Assembly: GCF_002302565.1 (NCBI RefSeq)
Contig: NZ_CP022382.1
Span: forward strand, 939,001-1,003,000
Reading direction: 5' to 3'
Source of the DNA: Capnocytophaga canimorsus
Lineage (GTDB): Bacteria > Bacteroidota > Bacteroidia > Flavobacteriales > Flavobacteriaceae
Length of the DNA stretch: 64,000 bases
Shown here piece after piece: positions 56,245-64,000 of the stretch. Under the pieces are notes generated by a model. It had not been told where the DNA came from, searched no databases, and saw only the letters and a program-made list of their open reading frames with translations. Position 1 is the stretch's first letter. Each line of letters starts with the position of its first letter. Position numbers and translations under genes: made by a program.

Positions 56245-57318
56245 ATGAATTCAAAAATGATTGCAAATGGCATCATCCGAGCTGTGGTTACCCTACTGTT
56301 AGCAGCACTCTTGCTTTATGCCTTATACCTATTGAAATCACTTATCATTTACATCGTCATTTCACTGGTTATCACGCTAATAGGGAAACCGATTGTACGT
56401 TTCTTGTATAAGAAAGTAAGAATTAGAAATCGGGTAATTTGTGTGATAATTACTATGCTTTTATTTCTGATTATCAGTTTGGGCGTATTTAGCTTATTCA
56501 TTCCGCTACTCATTGCCCAAAGCCAAAGCCTGTCCCTGTTGGACATTGATCAACTTAAAATCAACATGGAGCATTTAATGCAACAGATTGTAGATAATTT
56601 AGGAATTGAAAAAGTCCCTCCCTTAGATGTTTCCAAAATGTTAAAAGCCATAGATTTCCCTGGTATTATAAATTCAACCGTTGGCTTTATTGGGAGTTTC
56701 GGAATGGGATTTTTCTCCGTACTTTTTATTTCGTTCTTTTTCCTAAAAGACGGAAGCAAAATGCTACAATCTGTTCTTGCGCTCATTTCAAAAAGCCATA
56801 TTGAGCAATCGGAAGCCTCTATTGAAAAGACAAATGACTTACTTTCGCGTTACTTTGTGGGTATTATTTTGCAAATCGGTATTTTATTTGTAATTTACAC
56901 CATAGTTTTACTCATTTTTGGGGTTCAAAACGCTTTCATCATTGCTTTTTTATGTTCGCTACTCAATTTGATTCCGTATATAGGTCCAGTTATCGGTTTC
57001 GGACTGATGGCTTTCCTAACAATGACAGGCTTTATAGGAAATGATTTCAGTACGGTAATGCTTCCTAAAACTATTTATGTAATGATTGGATTTTTAATTG
57101 GGCAACTTATTGACAATTTTTTCAGTCAGCCGCTGATATTTTCCAACTCTGTAAAATCAAGCCCTTTAGAAATTTTCTTAGTAATTATTGCTAGTGGAAC
57201 GCTCTTTGGCATTACAGGAATGGTAGTTGCCGTACCTGCTTACACCGTGATAAAAGTTGTTTTAAAAGAGTTTTTCGACGGAAACAAATTTGTGGACTAT
57301 CTTACTAAAAATATGTAA
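56245..57318 (+). CDS. AI-2E transporter family (PerM-like) membrane protein
   Basis: The 357-residue protein has about eight membrane helices with a soluble insert at 90-135. The LNLIPYIGPVIGFGLMAFL stretch (about 246-264) is the family signature. Some members export autoinducer-2 or permit solute efflux, but most are uncharacterised. Last gene of the PPIase-rsmE operon; a strong terminator follows. Confidence 0.9.
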   Translation: MNSKMIANGIIRAVVTLLLAALLLYALYLLKSLIIYIVISLVITLIGKPIVRFLYKKVRIRNRVICVIITMLLFLIISLGVFSLFIPLLIAQSQSLSLLDIDQLKINMEHLMQQIVDNLGIEKVPPLDVSKMLKAIDFPGIINSTVGFIGSFGMGFFSVLFISFFFLKDGSKMLQSVLALISKSHIEQSEASIEKTNDLLSRYFVGIILQIGILFVIYTIVLLIFGVQNAFIIAFLCSLLNLIPYIGPVIGFGLMAFLTMTGFIGNDFSTVMLPKTIYVMIGFLIGQLIDNFFSQPLIFSNSVKSSPLEIFLVIIASGTLFGITGMVVAVPAYTVIKVVLKEFFDGNKFVDYLTKNM

Positions 57319-57480
57319 TTAACTTATAATAAAAGTTTTTAAGTAATATTTTTCAATTTTATTGCAAAAATTATTTGATGTTTCAACTCCGTGTCCTTCT
57401 GAAGTCAGAGACTTTTATTTCAGTAATTTTAAATTCGAAATAGTATTAGTTAATCTTACAGAAACTAAAATATCAAACAA

Positions 57481-57517
57481 AAAACACCCGAAAAATACTT
57501 AATTTTTCGGGTGTTTT
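57481..57517. terminator. Bidirectional terminator between perM-like gene and wbqC
   Basis: Perfect 16-bp stem AAAACACCCGAAAAAT (57481-57496) with 57502-57517 and a five-base loop, at a convergent junction. Confidence 0.8.
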
Positions 57518-57575
57518 GAATTTTAAGTTTAAGTAATATACTGAAAAATAGTTTTATAAAAGGTTTTTCGTCTGT

Positions 57576-58211
57576 TTACCCATTGATGCGTACCTGATTT
57601 TGTAAGTAGTTCACTGTATTCATTCCCTCATGGAAAAGCAAATCCAAAATACTTAAATTGGATAAAAAACCGTGTTTATCTGCAAAAATCTGATAATACT
57701 GCTCTGTTTCAACAGGAAGTTCTTTTTTGGCTGAAGTTAAGAATCGAAAATCTTTAACCTCATTAGGGGCTGCTTCATAACTTTTTGTTTTATCGAAATG
57801 GACATCTGTTTGCAAACAAGCCAATAGGGTTTGAATCGTATCCATATTTACATCCAACAGAAAAGTATATTTCTTCTCAAAAAGTGGCAATAAATCATCT
57901 TCATAATATTCGAAAAAAGGCGAGGTTCGGTAGGCTGTTTCGAGACTTTTCCAATGCAATCGCTGCCAAGGAAAATGATTTTCCACACGAACATCTTTGA
58001 AAAGTTGTCGCCCTGTTTCCCCTCCTACGTGCTTAATGGGCAAATTTAACGCTTGTTTGCCGTTAGCCCCGTAAATATAGGCTCGATTTCGGAGGGTTTG
58101 TTTTTGATAGTTATCCGACACTTCTAAAACGCAAGGATGCGTGAGCATCAAATGAAATTGAGCAATACTCGGAAAATAGGTGGGGTGAACTAATACACTA
58201 TGCGTTATCAT
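57576..58211 (-). CDS. WbqC family protein
   Basis: The 211-residue protein fits the WbqC-like family of Bacteroidota: HPTYFPSIAQFHLML near residue 10, QTLRNRAYIYGANGKQALNL near 37-56 and WQRLHWKSLETAYRTSPFFE near 82-101. WbqC proteins occur in O-antigen clusters in Proteobacteria, but the biochemical role is unknown; here it follows lepB by 42 bases and is probably co-transcribed. Confidence 0.9.
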   Translation of the reverse strand: MITHSVLVHPTYFPSIAQFHLMLTHPCVLEVSDNYQKQTLRNRAYIYGANGKQALNLPIKHVGGETGRQLFKDVRVENHFPWQRLHWKSLETAYRTSPFFEYYEDDLLPLFEKKYTFLLDVNMDTIQTLLACLQTDVHFDKTKSYEAAPNEVKDFRFLTSAKKELPVETEQYYQIFADKHGFLSNLSILDLLFHEGMNTVNYLQNQVRING

Positions 58212-58253
58212 ATCCTGATTTATTGATTTTTGAACCTTTTGGGAAACAAGAAA

Positions 58254-59813
58254 TTATTGATTTTCCTTGGCTTTCTTTCTTTTTCTGGAATAAAATTCAT
58301 ATCCACCCCAAACCAAAACAATGATAATAAGTGCGTAATATCGGTATGAAACAGGTTCTCCTTCCCCATTAACGGTAGTGAAAAGCCTATCCCAACGGAT
58401 TTTATTCAAGCCCGAAGCATTCCTATCCAAACTCATCCAAACCATTACAGGCTTACCTAGAATGTGATCCTCTGGAACAAATCCCCAGAAACGACTATCC
58501 TCTGAGTTATGACGATTATCCCCCATCATCCAGTAATAATCGTACGTAAAAGTATATTGATTTGTAGGGGTGTTATTGATATAAATGGTTCCCTCTTTAA
58601 CCTCTAATTTATTATTTTCATACACGCGAATGATACGCTCATAAAGTGGCAAATTATCCGAAGTTAGAGTTATGGTTTGCCCTTTGGCAGGAATGGTTAC
58701 TGGGCCGTAATTATCTTCATTCCAAGCATACTTGGGCGTATGTGGAAATATAGACGAATTATAATCTCCTTTGGGAGTGATGCGTTTGGTTAACGAAATC
58801 ACATTAGGTAAAGCTTTGAGTTTTGCCGCTACCTCATCGGTAAGTGCTGAAAACAAATACACATTAGGCTGAACTTCCCCAAAATTATCGGTAATCCCAT
58901 ATTGCTTATACATAAATTCAGGAGTAAGCTTTGCTATACTAGGTTTGGTTTGTAACACATACGAATACTGCAATTTCGCCCGAACTGGATAAACTTCTTG
59001 TTTCCCATTGATGTAAACATCGCCATCTCTGATTTCAAAAACATCGCCAGGTACGGCTACCGTTCGTTTTACGTAATTAGAACGTTTGTCCACAGGCTTA
59101 TCCACGTGAATTTTAGAATCATCACGGAAGAAACGTACCGTATCAGCAGGCCAATTAAAAACTGTAATATCATTACGTTCAATTTTTTGCAAGGCAGGTA
59201 AACGCAAATAAGGCAACTGAGGGAATTTTAAATACGATTTTGTTCCCACCAACGGAATAGAATCGTGAACCATAGGCAAAGCCAAAGGCGTAGTAGGAAC
59301 GCGAACGCCATAATGAAATTTGCTAACAAAGAGAAAATCACCTACCAAAAGAGTTTTCTCCAAAGAGGAAGTCGGAATCATATACGGCTGCATAAAATAC
59401 GTATGAATGGCAGAGGCAGCCACCACAGCAAAAAGTACGGCACTTATCCACGGAGAAACATTCTTTTTGATTTCCGATTCATCTTTGCCTATGTATTGTG
59501 TTTGAGACAAATAGTTAACATAAGCAGTGTATAACCCCAAAGTAAGCACAGCAAACAAGGTATAACGCTTTTTTCGATACCCGAAAACGTGAAACCACTC
59601 GTAAGTCATCACTACCATCATAATATTTCCTATTACTGGAAGATACAACAGAAATACCCACCACCAAGGACGCTCAATAATACGTAAAAAAATCACGTGA
59701 TTATAAACAGGAACGAACGCTAACCAAGGTTTATACCCCGCTTTTACAAATCCTTTCCAAAAAAATAATCCGGTAATGAGTTGTGCAATGATAAAAATAT
59801 AGAAATATGCCAT
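58254..59813 (-). CDS. lepB: Signal peptidase I
   Basis: Cleaves Sec and Tat signal peptides on the outer face of the inner membrane. The 519-residue protein is long, with several N-terminal membrane helices (about 1-140) before the catalytic S26 part: nucleophile Ser150 in MIPTSSLEKTL, general base Lys249 in NYVKRTVAVPGD and the C-terminal MGDNRHNSEDSRFWGFVP. An insert of about 120 residues separates the two catalytic boxes. A full promoter lies at 59837-59868. Confidence 0.95.
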   Translation of the reverse strand: MAYFYIFIIAQLITGLFFWKGFVKAGYKPWLAFVPVYNHVIFLRIIERPWWWVFLLYLPVIGNIMMVVMTYEWFHVFGYRKKRYTLFAVLTLGLYTAYVNYLSQTQYIGKDESEIKKNVSPWISAVLFAVVAASAIHTYFMQPYMIPTSSLEKTLLVGDFLFVSKFHYGVRVPTTPLALPMVHDSIPLVGTKSYLKFPQLPYLRLPALQKIERNDITVFNWPADTVRFFRDDSKIHVDKPVDKRSNYVKRTVAVPGDVFEIRDGDVYINGKQEVYPVRAKLQYSYVLQTKPSIAKLTPEFMYKQYGITDNFGEVQPNVYLFSALTDEVAAKLKALPNVISLTKRITPKGDYNSSIFPHTPKYAWNEDNYGPVTIPAKGQTITLTSDNLPLYERIIRVYENNKLEVKEGTIYINNTPTNQYTFTYDYYWMMGDNRHNSEDSRFWGFVPEDHILGKPVMVWMSLDRNASGLNKIRWDRLFTTVNGEGEPVSYRYYALIIIVLVWGGYEFYSRKRKKAKENQ

Positions 59814-59836
59814 ACAATGCTGTTTTTAGGTTGCGA

Positions 59837-59868
59837 CAAATGTAACAAAGATTTGTAAAATAGACAAA
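59837..59868 (-). promoter_or_regulatory. Promoter of lepB (TTTG-N20-TACATTTG)
   Basis: On the minus strand TTTG (59868-59865), 20-base spacer, TACATTTG (59844-59837), 24 bases before the ATG. Confidence 0.6.
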
Positions 59869-59889
59869 CACATCATTTTAATAAAAAAT

Positions 59890-59917
59890 AAAGTCTGTAC
59901 AAACTTGTACAGACTTT
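59890..59917 (-). terminator. Terminator of the SPFH-protein gene
   Basis: Perfect 13-bp stem AAAGTCTGTACAA (59890-59902) with 59905-59917, two-base spacer, followed on the minus strand by a T run. Confidence 0.8.
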
Positions 59918-59943
59918 ACATTCTCTCCTGTATTTAATTTCTC

Positions 59944-60864
59944 TTATGAATTATTGTCCTTATGGTTCTTTTTCATCATTTCGCCAATTTGATTGGAAGC
60001 CGCAAAGGAAGCAATCATATTATTAAGCATTTCACTTCCAGCCTGTGGCGAGTTGGGCAATAATATCAGATTGCTATTAGTGTCTTGACCAACAGCTTGA
60101 AGCGTATCGTAATGCTGAGTTACCACAATAAGTGCCGATGCCTCTTGTGAGCTGATACCTACTTTGTTAAGCACATCAACGCTTTCAACCAAACCACGAG
60201 CAATCTCTCGGCGCTGGTCGGCAATCCCCTGCCCTTGCAGACGCTTACTTTCGGCTTCGGCTTTTGCCTTTTCTACAATCAAAATACGTTGTGCATCTCC
60301 TTCGTACTGAGCAGCTACTTTTTCACGCTCGGCAGCATTGATGCGGTTCATCGCTGCTTTCACTTGAGCATCAGGGTCAATATCGGTAACCAAGGTTTTG
60401 ATAATATCGTACCCGTAAGTTTCCATCGCTTCTTGCACTTCGCGTTTTACGGCAATGGCAATATCATCTTTTTTTACAAAAACATCATCAAGGCGCATTT
60501 TGGGTACTTCGGCACGTACCACATCAAACACATAGCTGGTAATTTGGTCGTGCGGATATTCCAAGCGATAGATGGCATCGTAAACCTTATCTTTAATGAC
60601 CACATACTGCACCGAAACCTTGATTTTAACGAATACATCGTCCAAAGTTTTGGTTTCAACAATTACATCTAATTGCTGAATTTTTAGGCTGATACGTGCA
60701 GCCACTTTGTCAATTATCGGGATTTTAATTTGTAAACCCGAATGGCGTATGCTTTGGAACTTACCAAAACGCTCTACTGAAACTGCCGTTTGTTGCTTTA
60801 CGGTAAAAAACAATGAAAAAATCACAAACAAAACGACTACAATAATAATGGGTGTTGTTATCAT
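59944..60864 (-). CDS. SPFH/band-7 domain membrane protein (QmcA-like)
   Basis: The 306-residue protein has one N-terminal helix (about 2-21) and a band-7 domain (about 25-200; VERFGKFQSIRHSGLQIKIP) followed by a coiled-coil with Glu/Ala/Lys-rich AEREKVAAQYEGDAQ. QmcA/stomatin-like proteins form large membrane cages that modulate proteases. The frame runs upstream to 60912; the ATG at 60864 gives the normal short cytosolic start. No NfeD or FtsH partner is adjacent. Confidence 0.9.
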   Translation of the reverse strand: MITTPIIIVVVLFVIFSLFFTVKQQTAVSVERFGKFQSIRHSGLQIKIPIIDKVAARISLKIQQLDVIVETKTLDDVFVKIKVSVQYVVIKDKVYDAIYRLEYPHDQITSYVFDVVRAEVPKMRLDDVFVKKDDIAIAVKREVQEAMETYGYDIIKTLVTDIDPDAQVKAAMNRINAAEREKVAAQYEGDAQRILIVEKAKAEAESKRLQGQGIADQRREIARGLVESVDVLNKVGISSQEASALIVVTQHYDTLQAVGQDTNSNLILLPNSPQAGSEMLNNMIASFAASNQIGEMMKKNHKDNNS

Positions 60865-60971
60865 AAACTTTACTGATTTTAATACGTGAGCAAGGTAATA
60901 CTTTTGGTGCAAAAACCAAATTCTTTTAGTCTATTTTTTGGGTCAAATACACGAATACCTTTTTTAATTGA

Positions 60972-61014
60972 AACCACATAGAAACATCGTTTTTTCTAAT
61001 GCATCTATGTGGTT
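60972..61014. terminator. Possible terminator of polA
   Basis: 11-bp stem AACCACATAGA (60972-60982) with TCTATGTGGTT (61004-61014), loop 21 bases, 139 bases past the polA stop. No strong T run follows on the minus strand, so it may be weak. Confidence 0.4.
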
Positions 61015-61152
61015 CTAAACTTAATTTACGGAATTTTACCAATTTTCAAGTTAAAAGACAACCCAAATAAACGAACTCACGTTTGACAATTTTGGCACAC
61101 CTACCCTATTTCAAACTTTTCAATCTTTTAATTTTTTTAGATTTTTCAAATC

Positions 61153-63909
61153 TTAATGCGCTTCAAGCCAGTTGTCTCCTTCTCCCAAATCAACTACCAA
61201 TGGAACAGTCAGTGAATAGGCATTTTCCATTTCGGATTGGATTGCTTTCTTTACGGCTTCAAGTTCTGATTTTGGCACATCGAATACCAACTCGTCGTGT
61301 ACTTGCAATAACATTTTGGTTTGGAAATTTTCTTTTTCTAATCGATTTTGAATTCGAATCATTGCAATTTTGATAATATCGGCGGCACTGCCTTGAATGG
61401 GTGCGTTAACCGCATTACGCTCGGCAGCACTGCGAACCACTTGGTTTTTCGAATGAATATCAGGCAGATAACGTCTTCTACCTAAAATGGTTTCTACATA
61501 GCCGTGTTCTTGTGCAAAGGCAATTTGTTTGTTTATATACCCCCTAAGGTTAGGATAGGTCGCATAATAGGTATCTATCAGTTGTTTGCTCTCTGAGCGA
61601 GAAAGTTCGGTTTGATTACTTAACCCAAAGGCAGATACGCCATAAATGATACCAAAGTTGACCGTTTTGGCGTGGCTACGTTGCTCACGGGTCACCTCAC
61701 TGATAGGAACGCCAAACACTTGAGAAGCCGTAGCACGGTGGATGTCTTCTCCTTGATTAAATGCCTTTATCATATTGGGTTCTTGGCTAAGTGAGGCAAT
61801 GATACGCAATTCAATTTGTGAATAGTCGGCGGCTAATAATACGTGATTTTCATCTCGTGCTACAAAGGCTTTACGTATTTGTTGCCCTCGTGGGGTACGA
61901 ATAGGGATATTTTGTAAATTGGGGTTATTGCTACTGAGCCTTCCAGTGGCAGCAACCGTTTGCATATAAGTGGTATGTACCCGACCTGTTTTAGGGTTTA
62001 CCTCCAAAGGAAGTGCATCTACATAAGTACTTTTAAGTTTCTGTAGCTGACGCCATTCCAGAATTTGAGCAACAATAGGGTGATGCTCAGCAAAATCGGA
62101 GAGTATTGCCTCAGAGGTAGCATATTGCCCCGTTTTTGTCTTTTTAGGTTTATCCGCAATTTTAAGCTTTTCAAACAAGATATCGCCCAATTGTTTTGGG
62201 GAAGCCAAATTGAATGTTTCTCCAGCTAAGGCAAAAATAGCGTCTTCTAATGTAGAGATGTCTTCATCTAAAGTAACGGAAAGTGTTTTTAAAAAATCGG
62301 TATTCAGAGCTATACCTTCCAATTCCATCTTAGCCAACACTCGTATAAGAGGCGCTTCCAAATCAGTATACAAACTAGCGGTATGGGTTTGTTGTAGTTT
62401 TTCTCGGAAAAGGTCTTTGAGTTGCCAAGTGATATCGGCATCTTCCACAGCATATTCTTTTTGGTCTTCCAGCGCCACCCAACGCATAGACAGCTGCCCA
62501 CTTCCTTTCTTACCGATAAGATTTTCAATAGGAATGGGCGAATAATTCAAATAGGTTTGGGAAAGCACATCCATATTATGGCGCATATCAGGATTGATTA
62601 GATAATGAGCTACCATTGTGTCAAACAAATTGCCTTTTACTTCAATGCCGTAATTGGCAAGCACCTTGATATCGTATTTCAAATTTTGCCCCACTTTGGT
62701 AATCTGCTCATTTTCAAAGAAGATTTTAAACTCTTGTAATATTTCTTGAGTTTGGGCAGGATTTTCAGGCAGAGGCAAATAATACCCTTTCCCTTGATGC
62801 CACGAAAAAGCAATGCCGACTAGTTCGGCTTGTAGGCTATCCAAATCGGTGGTTTCGGTATCGAAACAAACTTCAGATTGGCTTAACAAGTTCTGTAATA
62901 ATATTTTCCGAGCTATGGGAGTATCTACCAACTGATAAAAATGGGGCGTGTTTTGAATGTTTTTGCGCTCCGATAAAGATTCTCCTTCAAATAAATCCGT
63001 TTGAATGGCTTGGGTTTGCTCTGTAGCATTTTGATAGGTTTTAATCAGATTTTGAAGTAATTGCCTAAACTCCAAGTCCTCAAAAATTTTGGTTACCTGC
63101 TCCATATCGGGTTTTGAGATCTCAAAATCACGCTCATTAAATTCCACAGGAACATCTAAAATAATACGTGCCAATTTTTTAGAAAGTATGCCTAATTCAG
63201 CATTGTTTTCAATATTCTCACGAAGTTTACCTTTGAGTTTATGAGTATTAGACAGCAGGTTTTCCAAACTTCCGAAATCTGCCAAAAGCTTTTTTGCTGT
63301 TTTTTCTCCAACCCCCGGAAGCCCAGGAATATTGTCGGCAGTATCGCCCATCATTCCTAAAAAATCAATAACCTGCTCAGGGGTTTGCACTCCAAACTTT
63401 TCTTGGACTTCGGGCACTCCCCAAATTTCTGCATCATTTCCCGAACGTGAAGGACGATACATAAAAATATTTTCGGATACCAATTGAGCGAAATCTTTAT
63501 CTGGAGTAACCATATATACCAAATAGCCTTGTTTTTCGGCTTTTTTTGCCAAAGTTCCGATAATATCATCCGCCTCAAATCCTTCCTTTACCAAAATAGG
63601 AATGTGCAAGGCTTGTAAAATTTCCCAAATATACGGAATGGCAAGGCGAATAGCTTCGGGGGTTTCTTCCCGATGAGCTTTGTATGCCTGAAACATTTCG
63701 GTACGCTCAACACTGCCTCCTTTATCGAATGCTACAGCCAAATGATCGGGGCGTTCTTTTTTGATAACCTCCAATAACGAATTCATAAATCCGAGAATGG
63801 CAGAGGTATTTAGCCCTTTTGAATTGATTCTCGGATTTTTGATAAAAGCATAATATCCTCTGAAAATCAAAGCGTAGGCATCTAATAAAAAAAGTCGTTT
63901 CTTTTGCAT
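61153..63909 (-). CDS. polA: DNA polymerase I
   Basis: Repairs DNA and removes RNA primers. The 918-residue protein has all three domains: a 5' nuclease (1-290; FEADDIIGTL and GVGEKTAKKLL), an apparently active 3'-5' exonuclease with Asp350-x-Glu352 in VCFDTETTDLD, QNLKYDI and YAVEDADITW, and the polymerase with motif A DYSQIELR, motif B KTVNFGIIYG and motif C QVHDELV. The chosen ATG is at 63909, ten codons inside the open frame. A TATTTTTG box lies at 63937-63944. Confidence 0.97.
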   Translation of the reverse strand: MQKKRLFLLDAYALIFRGYYAFIKNPRINSKGLNTSAILGFMNSLLEVIKKERPDHLAVAFDKGGSVERTEMFQAYKAHREETPEAIRLAIPYIWEILQALHIPILVKEGFEADDIIGTLAKKAEKQGYLVYMVTPDKDFAQLVSENIFMYRPSRSGNDAEIWGVPEVQEKFGVQTPEQVIDFLGMMGDTADNIPGLPGVGEKTAKKLLADFGSLENLLSNTHKLKGKLRENIENNAELGILSKKLARIILDVPVEFNERDFEISKPDMEQVTKIFEDLEFRQLLQNLIKTYQNATEQTQAIQTDLFEGESLSERKNIQNTPHFYQLVDTPIARKILLQNLLSQSEVCFDTETTDLDSLQAELVGIAFSWHQGKGYYLPLPENPAQTQEILQEFKIFFENEQITKVGQNLKYDIKVLANYGIEVKGNLFDTMVAHYLINPDMRHNMDVLSQTYLNYSPIPIENLIGKKGSGQLSMRWVALEDQKEYAVEDADITWQLKDLFREKLQQTHTASLYTDLEAPLIRVLAKMELEGIALNTDFLKTLSVTLDEDISTLEDAIFALAGETFNLASPKQLGDILFEKLKIADKPKKTKTGQYATSEAILSDFAEHHPIVAQILEWRQLQKLKSTYVDALPLEVNPKTGRVHTTYMQTVAATGRLSSNNPNLQNIPIRTPRGQQIRKAFVARDENHVLLAADYSQIELRIIASLSQEPNMIKAFNQGEDIHRATASQVFGVPISEVTREQRSHAKTVNFGIIYGVSAFGLSNQTELSRSESKQLIDTYYATYPNLRGYINKQIAFAQEHGYVETILGRRRYLPDIHSKNQVVRSAAERNAVNAPIQGSAADIIKIAMIRIQNRLEKENFQTKMLLQVHDELVFDVPKSELEAVKKAIQSEMENAYSLTVPLVVDLGEGDNWLEAH

Positions 63910-63936
63910 TGGGCTAATTTTAGGCTTGTTAAACCA

Positions 63937-63944
63937 CAAAAATA
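63937..63944 (-). promoter_or_regulatory. -7 box (TATTTTTG) of polA
   Basis: Minus-strand TATTTTTG, 28 bases upstream of the chosen polA ATG, overlapping the longer frame and so supporting the shorter start. No -33 element at the right distance. Confidence 0.45.
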
Positions 63945-64000
63945 TGAAAAGTAAACGATTTTAGATTTGACCCTAAGCACAAAAACAAAAAAAATCCTGA

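Noticed and set aside
60235-60672. 145-codon frame antisense to the SPFH gene
   Set aside because: Shadow frame with biased hydrophobic composition.

Overview
The window is a 64 kb piece of a low-GC Bacteroidota chromosome, most likely a Flavobacteriaceae member close to Capnocytophaga. Three things point there: (1) promoters follow the Bacteroidota pattern (TTG/TTTG, an 18-20 nt spacer, then TAnnTTTG) and ribosome binding sites are weak; (2) many genes belong to flavobacterial families or neighbourhoods (zinc-ribbon-less AccD, DUF2851, DUF3467 after rpoC, GH3-serine hydrolase fusion, GSCFA, DUF4292-EnvC, WbqC-LepB); (3) an lpxE-eptA pair matches the lipid A 1-phosphate modification genes known from Capnocytophaga canimorsus, and a class III (anaerobic) ribonucleotide reductase suits a capnophilic facultative organism. 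The genus call is inference.

Layout. 0-2.5 kb: a gene cut by the left edge, then fbaA and accD. 2.5-9.6 kb: a secreted unknown, then a forward operon comM-folP-lipoprotein-cdaA (c-di-AMP synthase)-DUF2851-unknown-nitroreductase. 9.6-17.4 kb: a reverse envelope/redox operon running amidase, MCE/MlaD protein, two Fe-S redox proteins, unknown, GH3-serine hydrolase. 17.5-20.8 kb: divergent lptD and ridA. 20.8-26.2 kb: reverse nrdD-nrdG, an HD nucleotidase and a GH20 hexosaminidase. 26.4-39.9 kb: one long reverse cluster for translation and transcription: tRNA-Thr(UGU), -Tyr, -Gly, -Thr(GGU), tuf, tRNA-Trp, secE, nusG, rplKAJL, rpoB, rpoC, DUF3467. 40-43.3 kb: reverse lpxE-eptA-acyltransferase. 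43.4-45.7 kb: queH, truB and a TonB-like protein. 45.8-49.6 kb: an erythromycin-esterase-like lipoprotein, dut and a three-repeat PepSY-like lipoprotein. 49.8-57.3 kb: DUF4292 lipoprotein, EnvC-like factor, GSCFA protein, then PPIase-SurA-RsmE-PerM. 57.5-64 kb: reverse wbqC, lepB, an SPFH protein and polA.

How the genes work together. The main themes are core information processing and building the envelope: outer-membrane assembly (LptD, SurA, a second PPIase, LepB), peptidoglycan turnover (amidase, EnvC-like activator, GH3-serine hydrolase), lipid A modification (LpxE, EptA) and glycan use (GH20). No CRISPR array, insertion sequence, prophage, restriction system or rRNA was seen. Nearly everything looks like vertically inherited core genome, and I found no convincing undescribed stand-alone system. 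The best leads are the envelope operon with embedded Fe-S redox proteins, the unknown lipoprotein beside CdaA, the G7 tract in comM, hairpins at the rplL-rpoB and nusG-rplK junctions, and the tandem-repeat PepSY-like lipoprotein.
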